Below are positions 1 to 9,594 of a DNA stretch of 18,147 nt, in pieces. The position numbers and the translations under genes were made by a program. Below the pieces are notes generated by a model that was not told the DNA's origin, did no database searches, and saw only the letters and a program-made list of their open reading frames with translations. The number at the start of each line of letters is the position of its first letter. Position 1 is the first letter of the stretch. The stretch covers positions 1 through 18,147 of the forward strand of contig JALLPB010000299.1 in NCBI GenBank assembly GCA_036939975.1, read 5' to 3'. Source of the stretch: Cyclostephanos tholiformis (taxonomy: Eukaryota; Bacillariophyta; Thalassiosirophyceae; Thalassiosirales; Thalassiosiraceae).

Positions 1-582
1 AGGTGCTAATTATGATAGATTTAGTGTCTGGTTCTTAAACCCCGGTGGTTCTTAATCCCCAACATTTACGGTAGTTTCATAGTTTACTCTTCGTAACATA
101 TTTTTTACTACCTGTAACACTCTAGCTGTAACATCTTTGTAACGTAGTTACATGTAACATCTGTGTAGTAACAGAGTTACATGTAACATTGTGTAACAGG
201 TTTCCCTCAACCTCAATGGACAGACGAGAACGAAGGAAAATAAAACACGTGTGGGGGGCAGCGCAGGGGTGGGGGTTGTTGATGCAAATCCATTTTATTT
301 TTTTTTCCTTGTGCCCTTTTTTGACCTGCTGACACCAACTCAATGAGGATCTTCCGAGGAAGTTCAGCAAACATCATTCAAAAAAAAAATCAATTCAACA
401 CATCTCCGAACGCATTATCTTCTACAGTAGTAGTCACAAGGCAATAATAACAGTTCGGATACCACCGAGAAGTAACTTTAGTATCTAGCGAGAAAGAAGG
501 GAGGACCGAGGTCGGTTTGGGGTGTGGCGGAAGGGGTGTGTGTGTGTGTGTGTGTGTGTGGCCAAAACGAGGATAAAAAGTC
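1..582 (+). promoter_or_regulatory. Upstream region of the coiled-coil gene, with two identical 12-bp palindromes
   Basis: No gene is supported here. The stretch at about 90-200 is packed with TGTAACA-like words in both orientations. It contains two exact copies of the perfect palindrome GTTACATGTAAC, at 147-158 and 176-187, with centres 29 bp apart, about 400 bp upstream of the start codon at 583. Paired palindromes upstream of a gene are the usual form of sites for dimeric transcription factors, but no factor can be named. A (GT)12 tract lies closer to the start codon. No clear TATA box was seen. The promoter role is inference from position; the repeats themselves are directly visible. Confidence 0.35.
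536..560 (+). repeat. (GT)12 microsatellite in the probable 5' UTR
   Basis: Twelve GT units plus a trailing G end 22 bases before the start codon at 583. The tract is probably inside the 5' untranslated region or core promoter of the coiled-coil gene, so length variation could alter expression. In other frames it encodes meaningless Cys-Val or Thr-His runs in short spurious ORFs. Confidence 0.9.
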
Positions 583-3500
583 ATGGCCGGCATAATAGGA
601 ACGACCTCCCCCCTCCCCCCAATCTCCCTCCTCGTACTCGTCCTCCTCCTCCTTCTCCTCCACTCGACTTGCGAGTCGTTTCAGTTCCGTTGGGACGGCA
701 TTAGTCGACTGGGGGGATGGCCGACTGCTAAAATTACGAAGTCGACGACAACGACAACGTCGACGTCTGTCGTCGTCGTCGATCGCGGCAATCCTCGTCA
801 TGCCGTCATCGGTCATCGCGACGACGAGGACGATCGGTCGTCGTGGAGGCTACACGCCGCCGTCCGCCCCGACGAGGTGGAGATCGGCGACGACGACGAC
901 GACGATTATGACGACGAGACGGAGATGGAGGAGGATACCGTCGAGAAGAAAACCGTCAGACCTCCACCCTCCCGCACTCCCAGGAATATAGGCAGCGCCG
1001 GGGGGACGAGGACGCCCGCCGCGGCCGACTTCGCGTCGGTAGGGGACTTCGACGCGAGGCTCGACGTGGAGATACGCGGGGCGCTCCGCAGGGCCGAAAT
1101 CGACCTCGCAAGGATGACGATGGTGGGGGGGGGGGATGATGGAGGCGGCGGTGGCGACGGCGGCGGTGAGGTCATAACATTCGCCGCCGAAACTCCGGGG
1201 GAGAGGCTCATGAGGGAGTACGAGAGCATCGATGTTACAGCGACGTCATCCTCCTCCCCCTCTCCCGTCTCCTCCATCGACGAAGACGCCGACAATGATG
1301 GCGCCACCTTGCTCATGGAGGCGAGACGCGAGGCGGACGAGGCCGAATCGATGTTACGTTTGGCCGAGGAGGAGGCGGCACGTTGGGAGAGGGAGCTGGC
1401 TTACCTCGAGAGGGAGGCCGAGATCGCCGATATCGTATCATCCGCATCCGCGGAGAGGGTGAGCCTATCGTCGATGGCCGATGCCTATCGCGTGGCGCTC
1501 GATGCCGCGAACGACAACGTCGAGGTATTGATGGCTCAGGTCGCTGGACTCGAATCGGAATTGATCGACGTTAAATCGAGGATGGAACGCAGCGTCGAGG
1601 AAAGGGAGCGCATCGGCGCCGAGTACGCGTTCCTCGCCAAGAATTACGGCGATCTCAAGAGGAGGTCCGAGGAGGGATCCTCCAGCAGCGGCAGCGCAGA
1701 TGGCGCATCCACGAGGTTGAGCATCGACCTCCTCAACGGGGAGATCGAGGCATACAAATCACGCATCGCCGACGCGGAAACGAGGTTGGACATTATGGAG
1801 CTATCCCTCGCGGAGGCCAAGGACGAGGCCGAGAAGTGGAGGAACATGCACGACGAGGTCATGTCGCGTATGGAAACGGCCGCGAAGGCTCGCGAGGCGG
1901 AACACGCCGAGGAAATGCGGGTTGAACGGGAGTCGTACGAGTTGCGTGCGCTCGAGGCTAATGCCAACCTAGAGGAAGAGAAGCTGCGTCTGCGATTGGA
2001 GGCCGATGGGATTATCGACGCCATGCGCGCGGAGTTCGACAGGAGCATCGAGGATAATACGAAGATGATATCGGCGCTTCGGGAGGCGTTGCGCAAGACG
2101 AGGAGAGAGGGAAAGAAGGCCATAGAGGAAAGCTCGTCCACTTCTGCCGCGGAGGTGGACAACATCCGTACGAGGATGAACGAGGAGGTGGCCAATCTGA
2201 AAAGCGTGCTGAAGAGCGTTCAGGGGGAGATGGACGAGAAGGAGAGGGAGGTCCAGCGTGCCATGGAGGGCAGGGAGGAGACGGAGAAGTTGATGGAAGA
2301 AATACGGTAAGTGATGATTAGCGACGATGCGGCACTTTTTATTTCTTTTCCTTTCTCTGTCACATCCGCTTCGTGACTCATGGACGAGCTGGCTGTCGCT
2401 GCCGATGTAACTCCCATCCATCCTACGAAACAGAGTCCTTCGTCTATCCTTTGAGAACGAACGGATGAAATCTGCCCAGGATAGTGCGGAGTACGAGGAA
2501 CGCCTCTCAAGCTTCGTCGATACGGAAAACGCGTTCAAGCGACAGCTGGAGGAGAAGGAAGGACTGATCTCTAGTCTCACTCGAGAGATGGACGCTAGCA
2601 CCAAGCAGGTCGAGGCGCTGAAGCTCGAGCTGAAAATATTAGAGGGCAAGGTCCAAGATGCTCAATCATCGGAGGCTTCAAATGCCGCCCTTATGCGGGA
2701 GTTCGCTGACGAGAGATGTGGTATGGAAATCCGTGTTGCTGAGACGGAAGAGAAGATCACATTCCTCGAGGAGGAGCTGAAGACAAAGTGCGACGGGGTG
2801 TCATCAGCCGAGATGGCGCTCGATGAATCGCGTAAGGCCTTGGATGCCGTCCGAACGCAGTATGTTGAAAAGACGGAGTCTGCAAAGAAGTTGGAAGAGG
2901 AGCTGCGGATTACGGTGGCCAAACTGGCAGATGCAGAGGCGTCCCGGCTCCAGTCAGAGTCACAAGGGAAGGAGGCCTCGACGAAGATGATTCAGTCTCT
3001 TCAATCTCAAACGAGCGACCTAGCTGTGCAGTTGAAGGCGGCGAACGATGATGCAAATGAGAGCAAGCAGAAGCTGAAAGACTACGAAGCCAAGATCGTA
3101 TCCATGCAGGAGAATCTGACAAAATTGTCCTCCGATCTCAAACTGCAGCTGAAAGAGAAGGAAGGCACCATCATAAGACTCATGCAAGAGAAGGACGCAA
3201 GTGTAAAGCAGGTCGAGGCGATGAAGCTTGAAATGGAAGCGTTGGAGAGCATGGCCAATGATGCTCGATCATTGGAGGCATTGAATGCATCCCTAATGAA
3301 GGAGCTGTCAGACGAGAGGTCAGCCATGGAATCGCTACTGGCCCGTACCGAGCAGAAGACCGCATCACTTGAGAAAGAGCTGAAAGCGCAGCGGGATGCT
3401 CTGACGTCTACTGAGGAGGCGCTAGATGAAGCGCAAACCGCCGTAGATTCTGTCCGTACACAGTATGCCGGGGAGGAGGCGTCAGTCAAGAAGTTGGAAG

Positions 3501-6500
3501 CTGAGCTAAAGACTATGAAGGCCAAGCTGGCGGATGCTGAGGCGTCCCAACAGAAGTCGGCGTCGCAAGAACGCGATGCCTCTGCGAAGCAGATACGACT
3601 CCTTCAAACCCAAGCAAGTAGCCTGGCGATGCAATTGAAGGAAGCGAACGTCAAGGCCCGCATGAGCGAGCAGAAGTTGATAGACTATGAGGCCAAGATC
3701 GAGTCAATGCAGGGAACACTTATGCAATCGTCGACAAATGTCCTCGAGCGAGCAAAAGAGCTGGCGGCCACAAAGGACGAGGCAAATCTAGCGATAGCGG
3801 AACAAACTAAGATAAACGAGCGATTGCGATCTGAACTTGATCGCGTCCGGAAGGAAATGAGCGCCTCGCTGGCCGAGGCCAACGTCGAAATCACTCAACG
3901 CGGCGCCATTCTTGAGAAGAAGGAACGAATGCTTGCCGAGTTGCAGAACAAATACGACTCCATATTTGATCAAATGGAGAAAGCGAACGCATCGGCAAAA
4001 GAGAAGATTGAACTTCAAGTGGAACAGTTTCGGACTATGGAGGCGTCAAAAAGCGAGGAGATAAGTTCTCTTGCTGCTCAAATTTCCCAATTGAGAATGG
4101 AGATCTCCTCGGTCAAGAGCGATGCGCAAAAGACCATAACTGCACTCAACAGCGAAATCAAGAATATTACGCAAGAAATCAAGCAAGAACGAAAATTGAG
4201 GGATGAAGTGATGAAGAACAAATCAGGTTTGGAGCGATCCCTGATGCTGGCCGTCCAGAATGCCGAGAAGACGACGCGTGATACGAGTCTTCAGCTGGAA
4301 CAGATGAGTCATCAGATCAAAAAGTCTAATGCGGCTGCGGTGGGCGAGGCAGAAAAGAGCAGACAATTGCTTTTGGATCTGAAGGAGATGAGTGAATTGC
4401 TTACTAAGGCTGATGTGCAGATCAAGGAGCGTGACGATGCCCTTCGGACGAAAGAAAGCGCACTCTCTGAATTGCAGATAGAGAACCAGAGTTTACTGGG
4501 CGAGATCAAGAAGGTCCAAGTTACTTCGCAGAAAGCTGTCTCGTCGAAGAGTGCTGAAATCAATGCGTTGAAAGATATGGTGGCAAACCTAACGGCAAAT
4601 GTTGACATGGAAATTAAATTGCGCCAAGACGTGATAACAGGTAAAATGACCGCCGAATCTTTGCTTCAGACGAAACTCGACGAGGCGACAAGTGCAATGG
4701 AGAAACTACGTGTGGATGCCCAAAGGACAATTGATAAACAAGCGTTACAGTTGAGAAGCTTAGAAAACTCTGCAAGTAAGGAGAAGAGTGCCCTCACGTC
4801 TGAAATTTCCCAGTTGAAGAAAGACATGTCAATATTCCAAGCCAACGCGCAAAAAGCTATCGATGCCCGCACCAATGAGATAAGAAATTTGGATCAAGTA
4901 GTTGCAAACTTGAAGGAAACTATCGCAGAAGAGAAGAAGCTAAAGGAGGTGGCAATGCAAGGTAAATCCGAGCTGGAGAAGGCCCTGCAAACAAAGATCG
5001 ATCAGCTTTCGGAAGCCATTACAACTGCTCAGAAGAATGCCGCAGCGTCTGTGCAAGAGAAGAACATGGAGCTGGACCGCCTGGATGCTCGTATCAAAGA
5101 ACTTACAAATGCTGTAAATTCAGAAGTTGCATTGAAAATGCAGGCGACAAAAGAGAGAACTGACATTGATCGCCAGCTCAGGGCGAGAATCGCTCAGCTA
5201 GAAAAAGAGCTGGCGGATGACCGAGCGGAGAGCCATTCTGCCCTAACGCAGCGCGACACACTTCTCTCGTCCATCCAGGTCGAATTTAAACGCTTGTCTG
5301 AAGCAAAAGACGAGGTTCAAAAAGACCGTGATGCCGTTGAAAAAGATTTGATGACAAAGATCTTTGAGCTCAAAAACAAAATGTCTGCTATCCAAATGAA
5401 TTCTGACCGAACGATCAAGTCCAAATCTGATGAAGTCGATAATTTGAAGGCTAAGATCCTCGAGGAAACAAAATCAAGAGACGGGTTGATAAAGAAAAAG
5501 TCAGATGAACTAGCGAAGATGGAAAAAGATCTTCGTGCGGAATCCGAATTGGTCGCGCAGCTGTCGAAGAAGATAAGTGCAGCTCGTACTGATGCTGTCG
5601 AAGCACCTTCTTCGCAATTATCCCCCTCCCGGCAAAGATCTCCATCTACTCCCAAGAAGACTGTTTTATCGCCTTCATCCCAGGGAGACACTCGTAAGCA
5701 TGGCTCGGCCCCTATCACGAAAGTGGCTCCTCGTGCGCCATCATCACAGGGTACTTCTAGCACGCAAAGTATTCCGTCTTTTCCGAAAAGAGAGGAGGCG
5801 GTATCATGGCCATCATCACAAGCATCTGTTCCTAGGCAAGGCGCTCCAGCTGCGCAGGTGAACTCGCCTGCGAGCACTATTCTAGGTGTATCATTAAAAA
5901 AGAGCCCGTTAACGAGCCTAGCACTGGGTGCATCTGTGATAGAGACCTTTCCCAAGAGAAAGTATGTCTCAACCCCATCATCCCAAGCAACGTCAAGGGC
6001 ATTGGATGAAAAGGAAAGACTCTCTCTTTCGGATCGCGTAAGGACGAGGCCTAACAGAACCACCACAGAGCCAAAAGCGGAAAATGAGTCCGTTGCTGTG
6101 AAGAAGATGTCACTAAAAGATCTCATCCCATCAATTGGCAAACCAATTGGTTCCTATGGGAACAAACAGACGACGACATTTCTTGGAGGGATGGCGAGCC
6201 CCGAGCAAAAACGAGATAACGACGAAAATTCTGGTTCCATTTATAAATCAGTCAAGAAACGATCTCTCAAGGATCTTCTTCCTTCGAAGGGTACACTTGG
6301 TTCATATGGCAATAAAAAGACAACTACAATACTTGGGGGAATCGCGAGCCCAGAGCAGGCTACGTCTACGTTGAAAGTAGAGAAACAGAATGCGATGAAA
6401 GACGAAGTTATGGCATCTATGACTGCTATTGTCGCGACTTCAAAAGAAGAATCTGTAAAATCCAAGTCTACAGCACCATCATATTCTAGCCTTTCGGCAA

Positions 6501-6937
6501 TTATCCAGAGCCAGAATCCCCGCCAGATCTCTCCTCTGCATGGACGATACAAAAAGCAAAATACCCAAGTAAAGTTGCGAGCAATGGCGAAAGATGCTGT
6601 TAAAGAAGTTGAGAGCCCTTCCAAACAACTGTCACTAGAAATCGCTGCAGAAAATTTTGCTTCTACTGACAATGAATCAATGGATACTGTGGCAGTGAGC
6701 ATGAAGATTCAAGAGGCATTCCAGCGTGCACTTCTCTCAGCCCGTATTGCGAATGATGCAAAGGCGAAGGTCTTCAAATCCTTACATAAATATCGCAATG
6801 CCAGCCTTAGCCAGGTCGTGCCAAGTCAAACTAAGCCTACATTATCACAGCAAAAAGCCTTTGCCAATAGTAATCGCCGGACATCCCTCTTTCCTGAGAA
6901 GTTTGCGTCACATTTATCGCGTTTGCTCCAGAAGTGA
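583..6937 (+). CDS. Giant coiled-coil protein with signal/plastid-type leader and repeated C-terminal linear motifs
   Basis: Two exons, 583-2306 and 2434-6937, give about 2075 residues; I do not recognise an orthologue. The ATG at 583 (AGTC-ATG-G) is chosen because it begins a clear signal peptide: hydrophobic core at residues 14-26, then STCES-FQF with predicted cleavage before Phe33. A Ser/Thr-rich, basic stretch follows (33-62). Diatom plastid preproteins have this layout (ASAF-type motif with an aromatic at +1), so plastid targeting is plausible but unproven. Residues 80-120 are very acidic (poly-Asp), and 181-195 are Gly/Asp-rich. About 245-1625 is almost uninterrupted heptad-rich coiled coil with internal duplications. 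About 1625-2075 is Ser/Pro/Lys-rich and probably disordered, with five PSSQ, two FPKR and three KK-x-S-[PL] blocks. No enzymatic domain is visible. A structural or scaffold role is inference. Myosin or kinesin tails are excluded by the absence of a motor domain. Confidence 0.85.
1125..1135 (+). repeat. Run of eleven G inside exon 1
   Basis: An uninterrupted G11 tract encodes part of the Gly/Asp-rich segment (residues about 181-195) of the coiled-coil protein. It is an intrinsic frameshift risk and a likely spot for sequencing error. The frame is nevertheless open on both sides, so the length shown is probably right. Confidence 0.85.
2307..2433 (+). other. Spliceosomal intron of the coiled-coil gene (127 bp)
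   Basis: The donor is CG|GTAAGT at 2306/2307 and the acceptor ACAG|AGTC at 2433/2434, after a pyrimidine-rich stretch. Exon 1 contributes two bases of a codon and exon 2 one, making CGA (Arg). The spliced protein reads EEIR-VLRLSFENERM, which keeps the coiled-coil character, whereas unspliced reading hits TAA at 2308-2310. A TAA at 2408-2410 blocks the exon 2 frame further upstream, and 2432-2433 is the first AG after it that restores frame. Confidence 0.88.
2546..3736 (+). repeat. Tandem duplication of a 201-residue coiled-coil unit
   Basis: Two adjacent in-frame units lie at about 2546-3148 and 3149-3736 with a 603-base period. Both run through the same landmarks in order: EKEG, DAS-KQVEA-KLE, ALM-E--DER, an acidic LE-ELK block, a V-RTQY block, KLADAEAS, and KDYEAKI-SMQ or IDYEAKIESMQ. 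Divergence is spread over the whole length, so the duplication is old rather than an assembly echo. A multiple of heptads is not kept exactly (201 = 28.7 heptads). Confidence 0.85.
4080..5540 (+). repeat. Four degenerate copies of a coiled-coil motif
   Basis: A second internal repeat type begins near 4080, 4502, 4802 and 5356. Copies share the pattern EI-x-x-L, then A-Q-K-x-I or S-x-[KR]-x-[IV], then S-x-E-[IV]-x-x-L, then E-x-K-[LS]-R-[DE], then a GKSELE/KKSDEL type block. Copies 1 and 3 are closest (ISQL near both starts, DAQKTI versus NAQKAI). Spacing is irregular, unlike the 201-residue tandem pair upstream. Confidence 0.55.
5606..6360 (+). repeat. C-terminal short-motif repeats (PSSQ, FPKR, SLKDL blocks)
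   Basis: In frame with the coiled-coil gene, PSSQ occurs at 5606, 5672, 5738, 5810 and 5975; the first three starts are exactly 66 bases apart. FPKR precedes PSSQ twice. A longer unit occurs twice with a 153-base period: KKMSLKDLIPS from 6101 and KKRSLKDLLPS from 6254, each followed by GSYGNK, TTT, LGG and ASPEQ. A third, looser relative, KKSPLTSLALG, starts at 5897. The domain is rich in Ser, Pro, Thr and Lys and predicted disordered by composition. Similar blocks recur in the partial copy at 17519-18147. Confidence 0.8.
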
Positions 6938-8213
6938 TGGTCATGGTTAGTTGACAGACTCCGAAGTTCCTCATGCGGTCGAAATGTCACAAAAATCAAT
7001 CTCATTCCCACGATACTTCAAGTAATGAGTGTACTCCTAAGAAAGTAGAGACTAAGATTAACATACACTACTACCATCGCACAAATGTATTTTTCTACTC
7101 TACTTGACGTATATTTCATCATGCTACCATCATGGTTAAAACACAAAGAGATCCTCGTCCACCATTTACCAGATTACCCAACTCACTTGAGGTCTGCTGA
7201 GTCCCTCAGAAAGATTTTCGCTCGGCGGCTGCTTCACATCTCACACAGATTTTCCCCTCATGTTGTTGCTCAGTGTCTTGTACTGTTTTTGCCTTGGGTC
7301 CCTGTTTGGTGCCTTAGATGGATTATTGTATTGCCATTAAGCTAGTAAGATCATGGGTTTCCATCATGAAAAAAATGCATCTAATATTTTAAAGCTGCTA
7401 TTCTAACAGCTGCAAATGTACTAATAAATACCAGCAGAAGTGGATGTGTTACAATGAAGTATTAAAGATATTGAATGCACACTCCCCCCCCTTTGAAGAG
7501 TTCTTTCAACTTCACACATATGAGCCCCAGGATTTAGCCCAAATTTTGGTGTTTTGGGGTAAGTGTGGCAATGTGACATTGCAAGGTATTAGACTGCCAC
7601 AAAATACTTTCCAAATTCTTATTGGATATATGGAACCTTCATGGGCCCTAGGGGGAAATAGTTACTGTATTTTAACAGTGCCCCTGCAGAGCTCTCTTGT
7701 GGTGAGATATGGTGAGGGCGACGCAAACTGGATGATACTTATTCATATATATAAAAGATTAAAGTGACAGATGTCCGTCCGGTGTGTACCATTAATTTTG
7801 GGATCGTACATCATGTATGTATCCATAGATTCTATGGAAAGGAATAGTAAAATGTAAAATTGCAAAATAATAATGTTAGCCCACACAACAACCAACTCGA
7901 GCTGCCGCCTCTCATCAGCTTCTTGCTCTCTCTCCATGGGTAGATCAGCAGCGCCATCAAATCATGGTGCCGCCGCTCCCCAACGCCATGTGCAAGCTGT
8001 GAGCCATCGGACTTGCGTTTGCTGTCGTCGGTTTGCTCTTTGGAGGGGCGAAATGAGAGGGGTCGAAACATAGAGTGAAGAGGGAGGATGCCAGGGCCTT
8101 AAAGCAGCCGCCATTTAACAAGTTTACACACAACAATCAATTGAAAGTTGAAAGTAGGTGATGACGATGGAGGGGGAGTCGGTAAGAACGTGTGGCTGTG
8201 GCGTAACGTGCAG
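6938..8213. other. Intergenic region without a convincing gene
   Basis: This follows the stop codon of the coiled-coil gene. The longest open stretch (7444-7767, 107 codons) contains no motif I recognise, starts at an ATG in AT-rich sequence, and does not share the codon habits of either flanking gene. An AATAAA lies near 7421 but is far from the stop. From about 7880 the words CACAACAACCAA and CACACAACAATCAA appear, linking this end to the repeat family at 8214-8590. Confidence 0.5.
7880..8140 (+). repeat. Outlying CACAACAAYCAA motif pair
   Basis: The words CACACAACAACCAA (about 7882) and ACACACAACAATCAA (about 8126) resemble the two words that bracket the repeat at 8319-8517, in the same order and orientation. 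The sequence between them does not obviously align with that repeat, so this may be a more decayed or different copy. Confidence 0.35.
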
Positions 8214-8590
8214 GGGGGACGCCATGTCGCCGGCTAGGTCATCGAATTAAATCGACAAAAAATGAAGAAAATGGGATGGGGCCATGGCCGTAGGTGGCCA
8301 CCATTAATTGGGGGGACACAACAACCAACCAAAATTGGGTGTCGGCCATGGGAGGGACATTGGAGGAGGCTCCCGATTGCGGAGGAACGTATGGAGGGAA
8401 GCGTTTTGCAACCGTTTGGTGGCAGCAAATGAGGCATAGAAAAATTGAAAATTAAAATACGTCGCGACCTGAAACGGCTGCAAAACAACATTAAAAACAC
8501 AACAATCAACCAAAAAAGAGTGACCTCGATGGACTAGAGATGGGATGTGACGAGTGAATGACGGGGGGTGCAGGGGGAGTGCGATTCGAT
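8214..8590 (+). repeat. Left copy of a dispersed repeat, inverted relative to 13190-13540
   Basis: Read against the reverse complement of 13190-13540, this segment shares in order: GGGGGG followed by a CC-rich word, GGATGGGG, CCGTA-GTG, CAACAACCAACCAA (8319-8332), GGAGGAA-GTAT-G, GTTTGG-GG-GCAAAT, AAAAATT, CAACCAAAAAA (8507-8517) and GCAGGGGG-AGT. The segments between are diverged, with indels. It has no coding potential. Gene-like ORFs on the opposite strand here are by-products of its composition. Confidence 0.65.
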
Positions 8591-8989
8591 CGTTTTGGGG
8601 GCAATCGAGTTGGGCGGTGGGGGGGAAACTTAGGTAAAATTGTTCAAATTGTTAAATTATTTTTTTTCTCGGCCAATTTACAAAATGAAATGAAATCCTT
8701 CGACCCATCCATAGATCACCCCATCGTGGAAGTGCTACCGGGAGGGTTTTGTCTAAATCGCAAAATCTGTGCCGCTGGACCCGGCAAACGGCTCCACCAT
8801 GGTTGTGTTCTATTTTAATTGTTCATTGCCAACCAAAAAAACATCAGTACACTATCTGCGCATCCGTGCATTCACTGTCTGTGCATATGCAAAAAAACAC
8901 ATAAACAAGAGCGAAAATACAAAAGACACCATCTAAAAAACCGTGTATTTGCGTATCTGTGCACCTGCTAAAAAAATTGCAGCCTTACG
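8591..8989. other. Spacer with degenerate TGTGCAT/poly-A words, no gene
   Basis: No coding signal was seen. At about 8855-8975 short words recur loosely: GCGCATCCGTGCA, CTGTGCATATGC followed by seven A, and GCGTATCTGTGCACCTGC followed by seven A. This could be a decayed minisatellite or untranslated/LTR-derived sequence of the adjacent retroelement; it does not visibly match the putative 3' LTR. Confidence 0.4.
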
Positions 8990-8992
8990 GTG

Positions 8993-9583
8993 GCCCCCAC
9001 CAGATGCACAACACAAGCGACTGTCATTGCAGGTAAGCCCTCAGACAGAAAGAGGCCTTACAAGAAGTTTGGGGGCAATAAGAGCATAGTCTACATGACA
9101 GCAATGCTCAAGGCCATCCAGAAGGGCTAGAAAAGGGTTGGTAAGTCTAAAGTGTACAAGAAGCATGCTTACAACTCCAGTAGCGATTCTGACAGTGTAT
9201 AGAAATCTGGGTATGGTAAGAAGGGGTTAGTTAGAGACAAATGTCTTAAATTAAATAAGCCTATGGGTACTAATTTCTTGTCTACAACAGCCCCCCATCT
9301 GGTTAAAGTTACCACTACAGCCCAAAGTGTTCCAGAAGGTTCCAGGGTTGACCAAAAGTCAAATGAAAGTTCAAAAACAGGTAAAGTCAGTGCAGTAGTA
9401 ATGGTTATGGTGACTTTTTGCAAAAACAAACACAATTCACAGAATGCTTATTTGCAGAAAATTGACAAATTAGCACTAAATTTGATGAAATTAGTACTAA
9501 ATCACGCTAATTTAGGGCAAAAACATGCTAAAAAGCGGCTAACTGAGCTACCAAGCCCAAGAGCAGTGCCAGCAGGAGACTAA
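8993..9583 (+). pseudogene. gag C-terminal remnant of the Ty3/gypsy element
   Basis: From about 8993 one frame reads a basic tract containing RKRPYKKFGGNKS, then lysine-rich sequence with a serine/aspartate patch (NSSSDSDSV) interrupted by two TAG stops, at about 9128 and 9199. An ORF continues from 9263 to 9583. The Lys-rich then Ser/Asp-rich character just upstream of a protease is typical of gag tails in such elements. No CCHC zinc knuckle is visible. The upstream portion of gag is absent. Confidence 0.55.
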
Positions 9584-9594
9584 CTGTCAAACAA

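Noticed and set aside
93..200. CRISPR-like array from the TGTAACA repeats
   Set aside because: Repeats are short, in both orientations, and irregularly spaced, with no uniform spacers, in a eukaryotic context.
906..1316. 136-codon minus-strand ORF
   Set aside because: Low-complexity Ser/Pro product of the GAC- and GGN-rich exon 1; a mirror of the real frame.
1644..2649. Minus-strand ORFs of 183 and 226 codons
   Set aside because: Both are shadows of the coiled-coil gene. The second also crosses the intron, and neither shows a recognisable domain.
5317..6141. 274-codon ORF on the minus strand
   Set aside because: It is fully antisense to the coiled-coil gene, whose plus-strand frame has clear protein repeats; the minus frame is Ser/Phe-rich as expected from reading Lys/Glu/Asp codons backwards.
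583..6937. Myosin heavy chain, kinesin or golgin
   Set aside because: No motor domain is present, and the N-terminal signal peptide is incompatible with a cytosolic motor or a typical golgin. Resemblance is only that of generic coiled coils.
7085..7345. 86-codon plus-strand ORF
   Set aside because: Lies in the downstream region of the coiled-coil gene with no domain and a composition like the surrounding non-coding DNA.
7444..7767. 107-codon plus-strand ORF as a small gene
   Set aside because: No recognised motif, no matching codon style, isolated in AT-rich intergenic DNA; possibly an old repeat remnant.
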